A DNA stretch of 64,000 nt from Nitrospirillum sp034653275 (GTDB lineage Bacteria > Pseudomonadota > Alphaproteobacteria > Azospirillales > Azospirillaceae): assembly GCF_034653275.1 (NCBI RefSeq), contig NZ_JAYEES010000003.1, positions 1,798,001 to 1,862,000 of the forward strand, read 5' to 3'. The stretch's first letter is position 1; every line of letters starts with the position of its first letter. Below the pieces are notes generated by a model. The model was not told the origin of the DNA, searched no databases, and worked only from the letters and a program-made list of their open reading frames with translations. The translations under genes and the position numbers were made by a program. Below, in pieces: positions 15,992 through 24,064 of the stretch.

Positions 15992-18530
15992 GGCTGAAAT
16001 AGGCTTGTGACAGCAGGTTGGACATGTCGGGAAGCGCCCAGCCCAGCTGGAACAGGGTGGCGCTCAACAGCCCCATGTCCCGGGTCAGCGCCAGATCCTG
16101 CACGCGGTAGCTGGCTTGCGCCACCAGGTCCGCCAGGCGCATCAGCGGATCGGCGCCCCCGGCGGCGCCGAAGGCGGGCAGGGAGGGCAGGCGGGAAACC
16201 TGACGACGGATAGTCTCCAGCTGGAACAGCAGAGAATGCGGGTGTTCCGGATCGGTCAGCAGCAGGCTCAGCGCCGCCTCGCGCTGGACCCCCACCGGGA
16301 AACGCTCACGATAGGCGGGCCCTGCCTCCGCCAGTTCCAGCAGCACCTCCTGCGTGGCGGCGTCCGGCCGCTCATGGGCGATGCCGCTGGCCTGCAGCCG
16401 CTCCACCGCGTCGATGGCGCGCTCCAGCCGGCGGCCCAGCACCAGGAAGCGCCAGCCGGCGCCGCGCGGCATGCTGTCCAGCTCCAGCCCCGTCTGCGCC
16501 GCCAGCACCTGGCTGAAGTCGCCCAGCAGCACGGCCAGCGCCGCGCGGTCCGCCTTGGCCAGGCGGGCACCCAGAACGTCCAGGCGACCCAGAATCTGGC
16601 GGCTGTCCAGGGGCAGGCGATCGCGCACGCTGCCCATGGCGCGGCGCAGCCGGCCGGTGGTGGCCACCAGGCTGCCCGGGTTGGCGGGATCGACCGCGAT
16701 CTCCAGCGCCTGGCGCATGCCGCGCACGGCGTCGCTGTCGGGCAGCTGCGCGATTTCTTGCGGGATCAGGGTGGCGCGGCCCATCAGGCGCAACAGGGGC
16801 GACAGTTCCTCCCGCGCGGCCGGCCTGCTGTCATCGGACAGGCGCAGGGTGGCGCCGCGCAGCAGGCGCACGGCCGACGCCGCCCGCTCGGCATACCGGC
16901 CCACCCAGAACAGGTGGTCGGCCGCGCGGCTGGGAAGGTTGCCGGGCACGGGGCTGGGCTCGCGCGCGCCATCGGGCGGCGCACCGATCAGGCGGCGGAT
17001 GGTGCCCGGCGGCTCCGCCCCCACGATCCAGAGATCCTTGGAGCCCGCGCCTTCCTGCAGGGACACGGCGGCGTGTCGCGCGTCGGCGCTGATGCGCACC
17101 AGGCCACCCGGCATGACCGTCCAGCCGCCGTCGCCGCTGGCGCAGAGGAAGGCGCGCACGACCAGGGGCCGCGGTTCCACCCGTCCGTCCCGCCACAGCG
17201 GCGCGGTGGAGGGGGCCACCGGCAGTTGCCCCGCCCAGTCCTGCGGCCGGGCGCGGATGCGCGCGGCCAAGTCCTCGCGCGCGACCTCGTCCAGGTCGGG
17301 CCCATTGGCGACGTGGCCGGGCAGGCTGGAAAACGCCGGCCGCATCACCATGCGGTCCAGCTGCGCCAGCAGCGCCTCGCGCTGTTCCGGGTCGCCGCCC
17401 CAGCATGTCGGCACGTTGGGCAGCAGCAGCTCCTCGCCCAGCAGGTGCCGGCTCAGCGCCGGCATATGGGACAGCAGCGCCATGCTTTCCGCCATGCCGG
17501 ACCCCAGGGCGTTGACCACGGCGACGGATCCGGCGCGCACCGCCTGCAACAGGCCGGGCACGCCCAGCGCGCTGTCCACACGCAGTTCCAGCGGGTCGCA
17601 GAAGGCGTCGTCCACGCGGTGCAGGATGACATCCACCCGTTCCAGTCCCGCCAGGGTCTTGAGGTACACGGCCTGGTCGCGCACCACCATGTCCGCCCCC
17701 TCCGCCAGGGTCATGCGCAGGTGGCGGGCGAGGTAGGCGTGCTCGAAATACGCCTCGTTGAAGGGACCGGGGGTCAGCAGCACGGCGCGGGGATGGCCGT
17801 CCACGCCGGAATGCTGGGGGGCCGCGCGGGCGATGGCGGCGCGCAAGGCCTCGAAGAACGGCGATAGCCGCTCCACATGGCAGGCGCGGAAGGGATCGGC
17901 CAAGGTCTGGCTCAGCACCGCCCGGTTCTCCAGGGCGTACCCCACGCCCGTCGGCGCCTCCGTCCGGCAGGTCAGCACCCGCCAGCGGCCCTCGCCATCG
18001 CGCACCAGGTCGGCGGCGAACAGCGCCAGGCGCCGCCCGCCGGGCACGTCCATGCCCTGGCAGGCGCGCAGGTAGCCGGGGTCGGCATAGAGCAGGCTCG
18101 GGGGGACGATGCCGTCGGACAGCAGGGTCTGGGGACCGTAAAAGTCCTCCAGCACCTTTTCGGTCAGGGTGGCCCGTTGCACCAGGCCGGCGCTGATCGC
18201 CTGCCATTCCGGGGCCGAGAGCAGCAGGGGCACGGGATCCAGCGGCCAGGGCCGCTCCGTCCCCTGCGGATCACGGTAGGAGTTGAAGGTGACGCCGTTC
18301 AGGAACAGCCGCTGGCGCGCCGCCGCCCACCTCGCCGCCATCTGCTCCGGCGTGAAGGGGCCGTGGGCGGCGAAGAAATGCTGCCAATGCGGACGCAAGG
18401 TTCCTGTGCCGGTCACCATCTCGTCGAAGACGGGACCGATGCCATAGCCGAGGTCGCCGGCGTCGCTGAACAGCGAAGGCTGCTCGGGCGGCTGTTGGGA
18501 AACGGTTTCCGCCAAATCCTGCTCAGCCAA
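15969..18530 (-). CDS. Circularly permuted ATP-grasp fused to Alpha-E domain
   Basis: 853 residues. Residues about 25-480 are the circularly permuted type 2 ATP-grasp (GVTFNSYRDPQG, VLTCRTEAPTGVGYALENR, LLTPGPFNEAYFEHAYLAR, VVNALGSGMAESMALL, LLPNVPTCWGGDPE). Residues about 530-850 are the Alpha-E helical domain, opening with SRAADHLFWVGRYAERAASA. In many genomes these are separate genes; here they are fused. ATP-grasps ligate carboxylates to amines, so peptide or peptide-like ligation is expected, with no known product. The start overlaps the DUF2126 gene by 8 bp and the end overlaps the transglutaminase by 23 bp, a tightly coupled operon. No Anbu (proteasome-like) gene lies in the window. 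Confidence 0.9.
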   Translation of the reverse strand: MAEQDLAETVSQQPPEQPSLFSDAGDLGYGIGPVFDEMVTGTGTLRPHWQHFFAAHGPFTPEQMAARWAAARQRLFLNGVTFNSYRDPQGTERPWPLDPVPLLLSAPEWQAISAGLVQRATLTEKVLEDFYGPQTLLSDGIVPPSLLYADPGYLRACQGMDVPGGRRLALFAADLVRDGEGRWRVLTCRTEAPTGVGYALENRAVLSQTLADPFRACHVERLSPFFEALRAAIARAAPQHSGVDGHPRAVLLTPGPFNEAYFEHAYLARHLRMTLAEGADMVVRDQAVYLKTLAGLERVDVILHRVDDAFCDPLELRVDSALGVPGLLQAVRAGSVAVVNALGSGMAESMALLSHMPALSRHLLGEELLLPNVPTCWGGDPEQREALLAQLDRMVMRPAFSSLPGHVANGPDLDEVAREDLAARIRARPQDWAGQLPVAPSTAPLWRDGRVEPRPLVVRAFLCASGDGGWTVMPGGLVRISADARHAAVSLQEGAGSKDLWIVGAEPPGTIRRLIGAPPDGAREPSPVPGNLPSRAADHLFWVGRYAERAASAVRLLRGATLRLSDDSRPAAREELSPLLRLMGRATLIPQEIAQLPDSDAVRGMRQALEIAVDPANPGSLVATTGRLRRAMGSVRDRLPLDSRQILGRLDVLGARLAKADRAALAVLLGDFSQVLAAQTGLELDSMPRGAGWRFLVLGRRLERAIDAVERLQASGIAHERPDAATQEVLLELAEAGPAYRERFPVGVQREAALSLLLTDPEHPHSLLFQLETIRRQVSRLPSLPAFGAAGGADPLMRLADLVAQASYRVQDLALTRDMGLLSATLFQLGWALPDMSNLLSQAYFSHVRARAA

Positions 18531-21500
18531 GTCTCAGGTCTAGGGTCATGGGATAGTCCGGGTTCCGTGTTTCCGGCGGGATGGCCATGGGCCCCGGCGT
18601 ATGCCCGAAGGGATGGAAGCGCGCCAGCCGGCGCCCCTCCGCTTCGTTGGCATTGACCGGGAAGGTGGTGAAGTTGCGCCCTCCTGGATGGGCGACGTGA
18701 TAGGTGCAACCGCCGACGGACCGTTCCGTCCACAGATCCAAAATATCGAAGACCAGGGGCGTATGCACGGGGATAGTCGGATGCAGGCATCCCGGCGGCT
18801 GCCAGGCGCGATACCGCACGGCCGCCACATATTCCCCCTCCGTGCCCGTGGGGTGCAGGGGCAGGCGGCGGCCGTTGCAGGTGACGGCGTACCGGTCGCC
18901 CACCATGCCCGTCATGCGGACCTGGATGCGTTCCAGGCTGCTGTCGACATAGCGCACGGTGCCGCCGCCGCCCGGCTCCTCGCCCAGCACGTGCCACGGC
19001 TCCAGCGCCGTGCGCAGTTCCAGGGTCAGGCTGCGCTGGCTGACGGCGCCGATCTTGGGGAAGCGGAAGTTCAGGTGCGGGGCGAACCAAGCCTCCTCGA
19101 AGGCGTAGCCTGCCTCGCGCAGTTCGGCCACCACGTCCTGGATGTCCTGGGTCACGAACTGCGGCAGCAGGAAGCGGTCGTGCAGCTTGGTGCCCCAGCG
19201 CACCAGCCCGGCGCGATAGGGCTCCCGCCAGAACCAGGCGATCAGGGTGCGCAACAGCAACTGCTGCACCAGGCTCATCTGCGCGTGCGGCGGCATTTCG
19301 AAGCTGCGCAGTTCCACTAGGCCCAGCCGGCCGGTAGAGCTGTCGGGACTGTACAGCTTGTCGATGCAGAATTCGGAGCGGTGGGTGTTGCCCTGCACAT
19401 CCACCAGCAGGTGGCGCAGCGCCCGGTCCACCAGCCAGGGCGGCGGGTTGGGGCCGGCGCGGTCCAGCTCCTTGAAGGCGATTTCCAGCTCATACAGGCT
19501 TTCGTGCCGCGCTTCGTCCACCCGGGGGTGCTGGCTGGTGGGCCCGATGAACATGGTGCTGAACAGGTAGGACAGGCTGGGGTGGTTCTGGAAATAGCTC
19601 AGCAGGGACCGCAGCACGTCCGGCCGGCGCAGGAAGGGGCTGTCCGCCGCCGTCGGGCCGCCCACGACCACATGGTTGCCGCCGCCGGTGCCGACATGGC
19701 GGCCGTCCAGCGCGAACTTCTCCGTGCCCAGGCGGGTCTGGCGCGCGTCCTCGTACAGGGTGGTGGTGGTGTAGACCAGGTCCTGCCAGTTGGATGAGGG
19801 ATGGATGTTCACCTCGATGACGCCCGGGTCCGGCGTCACGGCCATGCTGTTCAGGCGTGGGTCGCGGGGCGGGGGATACCCTTCCAGGACGACGGCCAGG
19901 TCCAGGTCGACGCAGGTGGCCTCGATCTGGGTGACCAGCTCGATCCAGTCCTCCAGATAGCTGGTGGGCGGCAGGAAGATGTAAAGGCGGCCATCGCGCG
20001 GCTGCACGCACAGGGCCGTGCGCACCAGCCACCAGGCGCTGGCGCCCTTTTCCGGCGCCTGGTCGCGCACATCGGCCATGGCGCGCTGGCGTAGCGGTTC
20101 CGTCTGGCCCTTGCGCAGGACCATCTGCCGTTCCAGATCCTCGCGCGAGGGCAGGTCCGGCCGGCTGTCGAAGGGATCCTGTTCGTAGGAATAGACGCGG
20201 TCGATGGTGTCGACCCAGGGCAGGGAGCCCAGGGGCAGACGATAGCCGATGGGGCTGTCGCCCGGGGCCAGCAGCAGCCTGTCGCTGCGCGTGGGCCAGG
20301 CGCTGGACAGCCAGACGGGGCCGCTGGCCTCATGCCGGCGGCTGATGGGCAGGGCGTAGCCGACGGCGGTGCCCAGGCCGGTGTCAAACACCTTGGCCAG
20401 GCGCGCCCGCTCCTCCGCGTTCTCCAGCTTGCTGTCGAACGGGTCGACGTTCACCGGCAGTTCGCGTTCCTTGCGGATGTAATGCCAGGGGTCCTCGAAG
20501 GCGCCCCGCGCGTAGTCGGGATCGATGCCCAGCCGTTCCGCCAGGCGGCGGATGAACCGCTCGGACTCAGCCAGGCCATAGCCGTAGTGGCGGCGCTCGT
20601 CAGCCAGGTATTCAGCATGGGTCCAGAGCGCGTCGCCGTCGCGGCGCCAGAACAGCTGCAGGGCCCAGCGCGGCAGGCTTTCGCCGGGGTACCACTTGCC
20701 CTGGCCGAAATGCAGCAGGCCGCCCTGGGCGTAGCGGGCCTGCAGGCGGCGGATAAGGTCGCCGGACAGCAGGCGCTTGGTGGGGCCCAGCGCCGCCGTG
20801 TTCCACTCCGCCCCCTCCATGTCGTCGATGGAGATGAAGGTGGGCTCCCCGCCCATGGTCAGGCGGATGTCGCCGTTAACGATCTCGCGGTCCACCTGCT
20901 GGCCCAGCCGGTCGATGGCCCCCCACTGGTCGGGCGTGTAGGGCTTGGTGGTGCGCGGCTGCTCACGGATGCGGGTGACCGACATCGCGTGCTCGAACGT
21001 CACCTCGCACATGTCCAGGCCGCCGGTGACCGGGGCGGCGGAGAAGGGGTCGGGTGTGCAGGCCAGCGGGATGTGGCCCTCGCCCGCGAACAGGCCGGAG
21101 GTGGGGTCCAGCCCGATCCAGCCGGCGCCGGGCAGGTAGACCTCCGTCCAGGCGTGCAGGTCGGTGAAGTCCGCCGTGGGGCCGTCCGGCCCCTCCAGCG
21201 GCTTCTGGTCGGCCACCAGCTGCACCAGATAGCCGGAGGCGAAGCGGGCGGCAAGGCCCAGGTTGCGCAGGATTTGCACCAGCAGCCAGGCGGTGTCGCG
21301 GCAGGAGCCGGTGCCCAGCTGCAGCGTTTCCTCCGGCGTCTGCACGCCCGGTTCCAGGCGGATGACGTAGCCGATGCGCTGTTGCAGCTTCAGGTTCAGG
21401 TCGGCCAGGAAGGCGACGGTGCCCGTGGGCGTGAGGTCAACATCAGCCAGCAGCGCCTTGACCAGGGGGCCCGGCTCATCCGCCTCCAGGAAGGGCTTGA

Positions 21501-21840
21501 GGTCCTTGGCCAGCCACGGCTCATAGGTGAAGGGGAATTTCTCCGCCGCCGGCTCCAGGAAGAAGTCGAAGGGGTTGATGACCGCCATGTCGGCCACCAG
21601 GTCCACCTCCAGCGTGAATTCCTCCGTCTTTTCGGGGAAGACCAAGCGCGCCAGCCAGTTGGACTGCGGGTCCTGCTGCCAGTTCAGGAAGTGCTGCTTG
21701 GGCGTGACCTTCAGCGAATACGACAGGATGGGCGTGCGGCAATGCGGCGCCGGCCGCAGGCGCACCAGCTGGGCCCCCAGATTGATCAGACGGTCGTAGC
21801 GGTAGCTGGTCTTGTGATTGATGGCGACGTGGATGCTCAT
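18523..21840 (-). CDS. Large transglutaminase-DUF2126 protein
   Basis: 1105 residues from ATG 21840 (MSIHVAINHKTSYRYDRLI). The N-terminal transglutaminase domain (about residues 1-290) has the Cys in LGTGSCRDTAWLLVQ, the His in FTDLHAWTEVYLPGAGW and the Asp in GLDPTSGLFAGEGH. From about 300 to the end lies DUF2126, with LTMGGEPTFISIDDM, FGQGKWYPGE, NVDPFDSKLEN and GTGGGNHVVVGG. First gene of the three-gene ligase/transglutaminase operon. The pairing with ATP-grasp/Alpha-E is conserved in many Proteobacteria and predicts a shared peptide-conjugate pathway. Cytoplasmic; no signal peptide. Confidence 0.9.
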   Translation of the reverse strand: MSIHVAINHKTSYRYDRLINLGAQLVRLRPAPHCRTPILSYSLKVTPKQHFLNWQQDPQSNWLARLVFPEKTEEFTLEVDLVADMAVINPFDFFLEPAAEKFPFTYEPWLAKDLKPFLEADEPGPLVKALLADVDLTPTGTVAFLADLNLKLQQRIGYVIRLEPGVQTPEETLQLGTGSCRDTAWLLVQILRNLGLAARFASGYLVQLVADQKPLEGPDGPTADFTDLHAWTEVYLPGAGWIGLDPTSGLFAGEGHIPLACTPDPFSAAPVTGGLDMCEVTFEHAMSVTRIREQPRTTKPYTPDQWGAIDRLGQQVDREIVNGDIRLTMGGEPTFISIDDMEGAEWNTAALGPTKRLLSGDLIRRLQARYAQGGLLHFGQGKWYPGESLPRWALQLFWRRDGDALWTHAEYLADERRHYGYGLAESERFIRRLAERLGIDPDYARGAFEDPWHYIRKERELPVNVDPFDSKLENAEERARLAKVFDTGLGTAVGYALPISRRHEASGPVWLSSAWPTRSDRLLLAPGDSPIGYRLPLGSLPWVDTIDRVYSYEQDPFDSRPDLPSREDLERQMVLRKGQTEPLRQRAMADVRDQAPEKGASAWWLVRTALCVQPRDGRLYIFLPPTSYLEDWIELVTQIEATCVDLDLAVVLEGYPPPRDPRLNSMAVTPDPGVIEVNIHPSSNWQDLVYTTTTLYEDARQTRLGTEKFALDGRHVGTGGGNHVVVGGPTAADSPFLRRPDVLRSLLSYFQNHPSLSYLFSTMFIGPTSQHPRVDEARHESLYELEIAFKELDRAGPNPPPWLVDRALRHLLVDVQGNTHRSEFCIDKLYSPDSSTGRLGLVELRSFEMPPHAQMSLVQQLLLRTLIAWFWREPYRAGLVRWGTKLHDRFLLPQFVTQDIQDVVAELREAGYAFEEAWFAPHLNFRFPKIGAVSQRSLTLELRTALEPWHVLGEEPGGGGTVRYVDSSLERIQVRMTGMVGDRYAVTCNGRRLPLHPTGTEGEYVAAVRYRAWQPPGCLHPTIPVHTPLVFDILDLWTERSVGGCTYHVAHPGGRNFTTFPVNANEAEGRRLARFHPFGHTPGPMAIPPETRNPDYPMTLDLRLG

Positions 21841-21950
21841 GACTTCCCCTGTTCGCGGAAGCGATGGCGACCCATAGCCCCCGGTGCCCTGACCCGGCCA
21901 CGGTACCATTAATGCCCGCAGGCGTTAAAGTGCGTTGCAGCATGTTTTTT

Positions 21951-21982
21951 GGGCAGCGCAAAAAATAGGCAATGCGCTGCCC
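21951..21982. terminator. Perfect 10-bp stem-loop between operons
   Basis: GGGCAGCGCA (21951-21960) pairs with TGCGCTGCCC (21973-21982) around a 12-base A-rich loop. It lies between the end of the TPR/oxygenase gene and the DUF2126 operon, both on the minus strand. There is no T tract on the downstream side, so intrinsic termination is uncertain; an mRNA-stabilising stem is the alternative. Confidence 0.5.
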
Positions 21983-21999
21983 CCAGGACCGCTTGCCGA

Positions 22000-23904
22000 T
22001 CAGGCCCGGCCGCCGATGTCGAACGCGACGGTCGTGCGCGTCTGCGCGCTGTGGAAGGGGATGGTGCCGTGCCACATGTAGCTTGGGAAGAGCACCAGCA
22101 GGCCGGGGCGCGGCTGGATGGCCCGTTCCCAGGGCAGGGTGGCGCCGGTCCCCTGGGCGAAGGCGCCGAAGGTGATCCAGCCCTGCTTGCCCTCGGCATC
22201 CTTCACCACGTCGGGCATGTCCACGTAATAGCAGCCGCTGATCCAACCCTCGGGATGGATGTGGTTGGTGTGATAGCCCTGGTCGCGCAGCCGGGCGGAC
22301 CATGATCCCGCCCAGACCAGGGACTGGCCCTTGCGCCGCAGGAAGGGATGGTCGGGATCGTCCGGCAAGCCCGCGATATAGCGATGGGTCGCGGCCAGAA
22401 TGCTGTCGCGCAGGGCCTGTATGGCGGGGGCCACGCCCACGCGCGTGAACAAATTCTCCCGCGTTTGCGTGCCGTTGCGCAGTGTCTGCTCAATGGGTTC
22501 GTGCGTGGCCACGTGCTGGGCGTCCAGCGCCGCCATCAGGTCCGCGTGGAAGGCCGCCAGATCGGCGTAGCCCGTCGGCGGCGGCAGGTCGATGGATTGG
22601 ATGAAGCGGTCGTAATCGTAAAGGCCCCGCGGATCCGGTTGGCCCAGCAGGCGATAGGCCGTGGCCTGGAAGGCGGCGGCGAACTGGCTGTCCCGTGCCA
22701 CGGCGTCCAGGCGATGGGCGGCCTCCAGCGCCTCGGCCGGCCGGTTCAGGCGCAACGCGGACTCGGCCACCCGGTGCAGCAGCAGCTGGTCGTCCGGCGT
22801 GGTGGCCAGGCCCTGGCGGGCCGCTTCCAGCGCCTCCTCCACCTGTTGCTGGGCCAGCAGCAGCGTGGCGCGCAGACGGGGCAGGACCGGCGCATCCGGC
22901 TGCAGGGCGGCGAGGGCGGCGATGTTGGCCTCCGCCTCGTCATGCCGGCCGAACAGGATGTAGGCCTCCGCCGCCATCCCCAGCAATTCGGGGTCGTTGG
23001 GCTTGCGTTCCTTGGCCCATTCATAAGAGTTCAGCAGCTGGGTGTGCTGCCCGGTTTCCCACAGCGCCTGGTTCAGGGCGCTCTGGGCGGCGTAGTTGGC
23101 CGGGTCCAGCACAACCACCTTCTTGAAGCAGATGATGGCGTCGTCCATCCGGCCCAGGGCCAGGAAGGTGTTGCCCAGGTTCAGCCAGATCTGCCAGCGG
23201 TCGGGCGCCCGCTCCGCCGCGCGCTGGAGGTGGGGCAGAGCCTCCTCGAACCGCTGCTGGCGGCGCAGGGCCGTGCCCAGGCTGTTGTTCAGGTAGAAAT
23301 CGTTGGGCAGCCGGGTCAGACCGGCGCGCAACAGCTCTTCCGCCTGTCGCGGTTCGCCCAGTTGGAGATAGGCTTCCGCCATGCCCACGCGGGCCGGCAC
23401 GAAATCGGGCTGTAGGTGCAGGGCCCGGCGATACAGGGGCAGGGCCGTTTCCAGCAGCGCGCGGGCGTTGCCGGGCTCCCGGCTCGCCAGCATGGCCAGG
23501 CACTCGGCGCGGTTGGTGTAGGCCTCGACGTAGTCGGCCTTGTGCAGGATGGCCTTTTCATAGAAGGGCAGCGCCTCGGCCGGGCGGCCGGTGTCCTTCA
23601 GCAGGTTGCCCAGGTTGTAGTTCACATGCGGCTGGCGGCTGTTCACGACGAGCGAGCGGCGCAGCAGCTGTTCCGCCTGGTCCAGCTTGCCGTTGCGCTT
23701 GGCGATCAGGCCCATGAGCTGCAGCGCGTCCGGTTCCGAGGCATCCACCGCCAGCACCTGCAACAGGATCTGTTCCGCCTCATGCAACTGGCCCCGCGTC
23801 TGGAAGGTCAGGGCCTGCTGGATCAGCGCCTGGATGCGCTGTCGCTGGGGCGCCGAAACGGACGGGGTGACGGGGATGGAGAAGGGGGACTGGCCGTTGG
23901 TCAT
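22000..23904 (-). CDS. TPR-repeat protein with C-terminal 2OG-Fe(II) oxygenase domain
   Basis: 634 residues from ATG 23904 (MTNGQSPFSIP); no signal peptide. Residues about 25-400 are a run of tetratricopeptide repeats (for example PHVNYNLGNLLKDTGRPAEA and WQIWLNLGNTFLALGRMDDA). The last 170 residues are a putative 2OG-Fe(II) oxygenase: HxH-type first ligands in HTNHIHPEGWISGCYYVDMP, the distal His in FPSYMWHGTIPF and the Arg-Thr-V pattern in TRTTVAFDIGG. Such TPR-oxygenases often follow TonB-receptor genes in Alphaproteobacteria; protein or sugar hydroxylation is possible. It is 139 bp downstream of the receptor, so it may be co-transcribed despite an intervening hairpin. Confidence 0.85.
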   Translation of the reverse strand: MTNGQSPFSIPVTPSVSAPQRQRIQALIQQALTFQTRGQLHEAEQILLQVLAVDASEPDALQLMGLIAKRNGKLDQAEQLLRRSLVVNSRQPHVNYNLGNLLKDTGRPAEALPFYEKAILHKADYVEAYTNRAECLAMLASREPGNARALLETALPLYRRALHLQPDFVPARVGMAEAYLQLGEPRQAEELLRAGLTRLPNDFYLNNSLGTALRRQQRFEEALPHLQRAAERAPDRWQIWLNLGNTFLALGRMDDAIICFKKVVVLDPANYAAQSALNQALWETGQHTQLLNSYEWAKERKPNDPELLGMAAEAYILFGRHDEAEANIAALAALQPDAPVLPRLRATLLLAQQQVEEALEAARQGLATTPDDQLLLHRVAESALRLNRPAEALEAAHRLDAVARDSQFAAAFQATAYRLLGQPDPRGLYDYDRFIQSIDLPPPTGYADLAAFHADLMAALDAQHVATHEPIEQTLRNGTQTRENLFTRVGVAPAIQALRDSILAATHRYIAGLPDDPDHPFLRRKGQSLVWAGSWSARLRDQGYHTNHIHPEGWISGCYYVDMPDVVKDAEGKQGWITFGAFAQGTGATLPWERAIQPRPGLLVLFPSYMWHGTIPFHSAQTRTTVAFDIGGRA

Positions 23905-23943
23905 GAGGCGTGCGCCGATGCGTCGTGAACGGGAGTGAGAAAC

Positions 23944-23969
23944 GGCGGGCCCCTGGGTAGGGACCCGCC
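23944..23969. terminator. Stem-loop between receptor and TPR/oxygenase genes
   Basis: GGCGGG-C-CCC, loop TGGGTA, GGG-A-CCCGCC: nine pairs with one mismatch. On the minus strand it is followed by GTTTCTC. A partial terminator or attenuator between the TonB receptor and the TPR/oxygenase gene fits the position. Confidence 0.45.
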
Positions 23970-24009
23970 GCATGTCGAGTTTATACGATAAGCCGTCCCA
24001 GGAGTCGGC

Positions 24010-24064
24010 GATTAGAAATCGGCGGTGATACCCCCCGCGCCGATTAGAAATCGGCGGTGATACC
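24010..24064. repeat. 23-bp direct repeat duplicating the end of the TonB-receptor gene
   Basis: Identical 23-mers at 24010-24032 and 24042-24064, offset by 32 bp. The upper copy encodes the receptor's last residues (GITADF, stop). The lower copy lies just past the stop codon. A small tandem duplication of the gene's 3' end is the simplest explanation. Confidence 0.9.
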
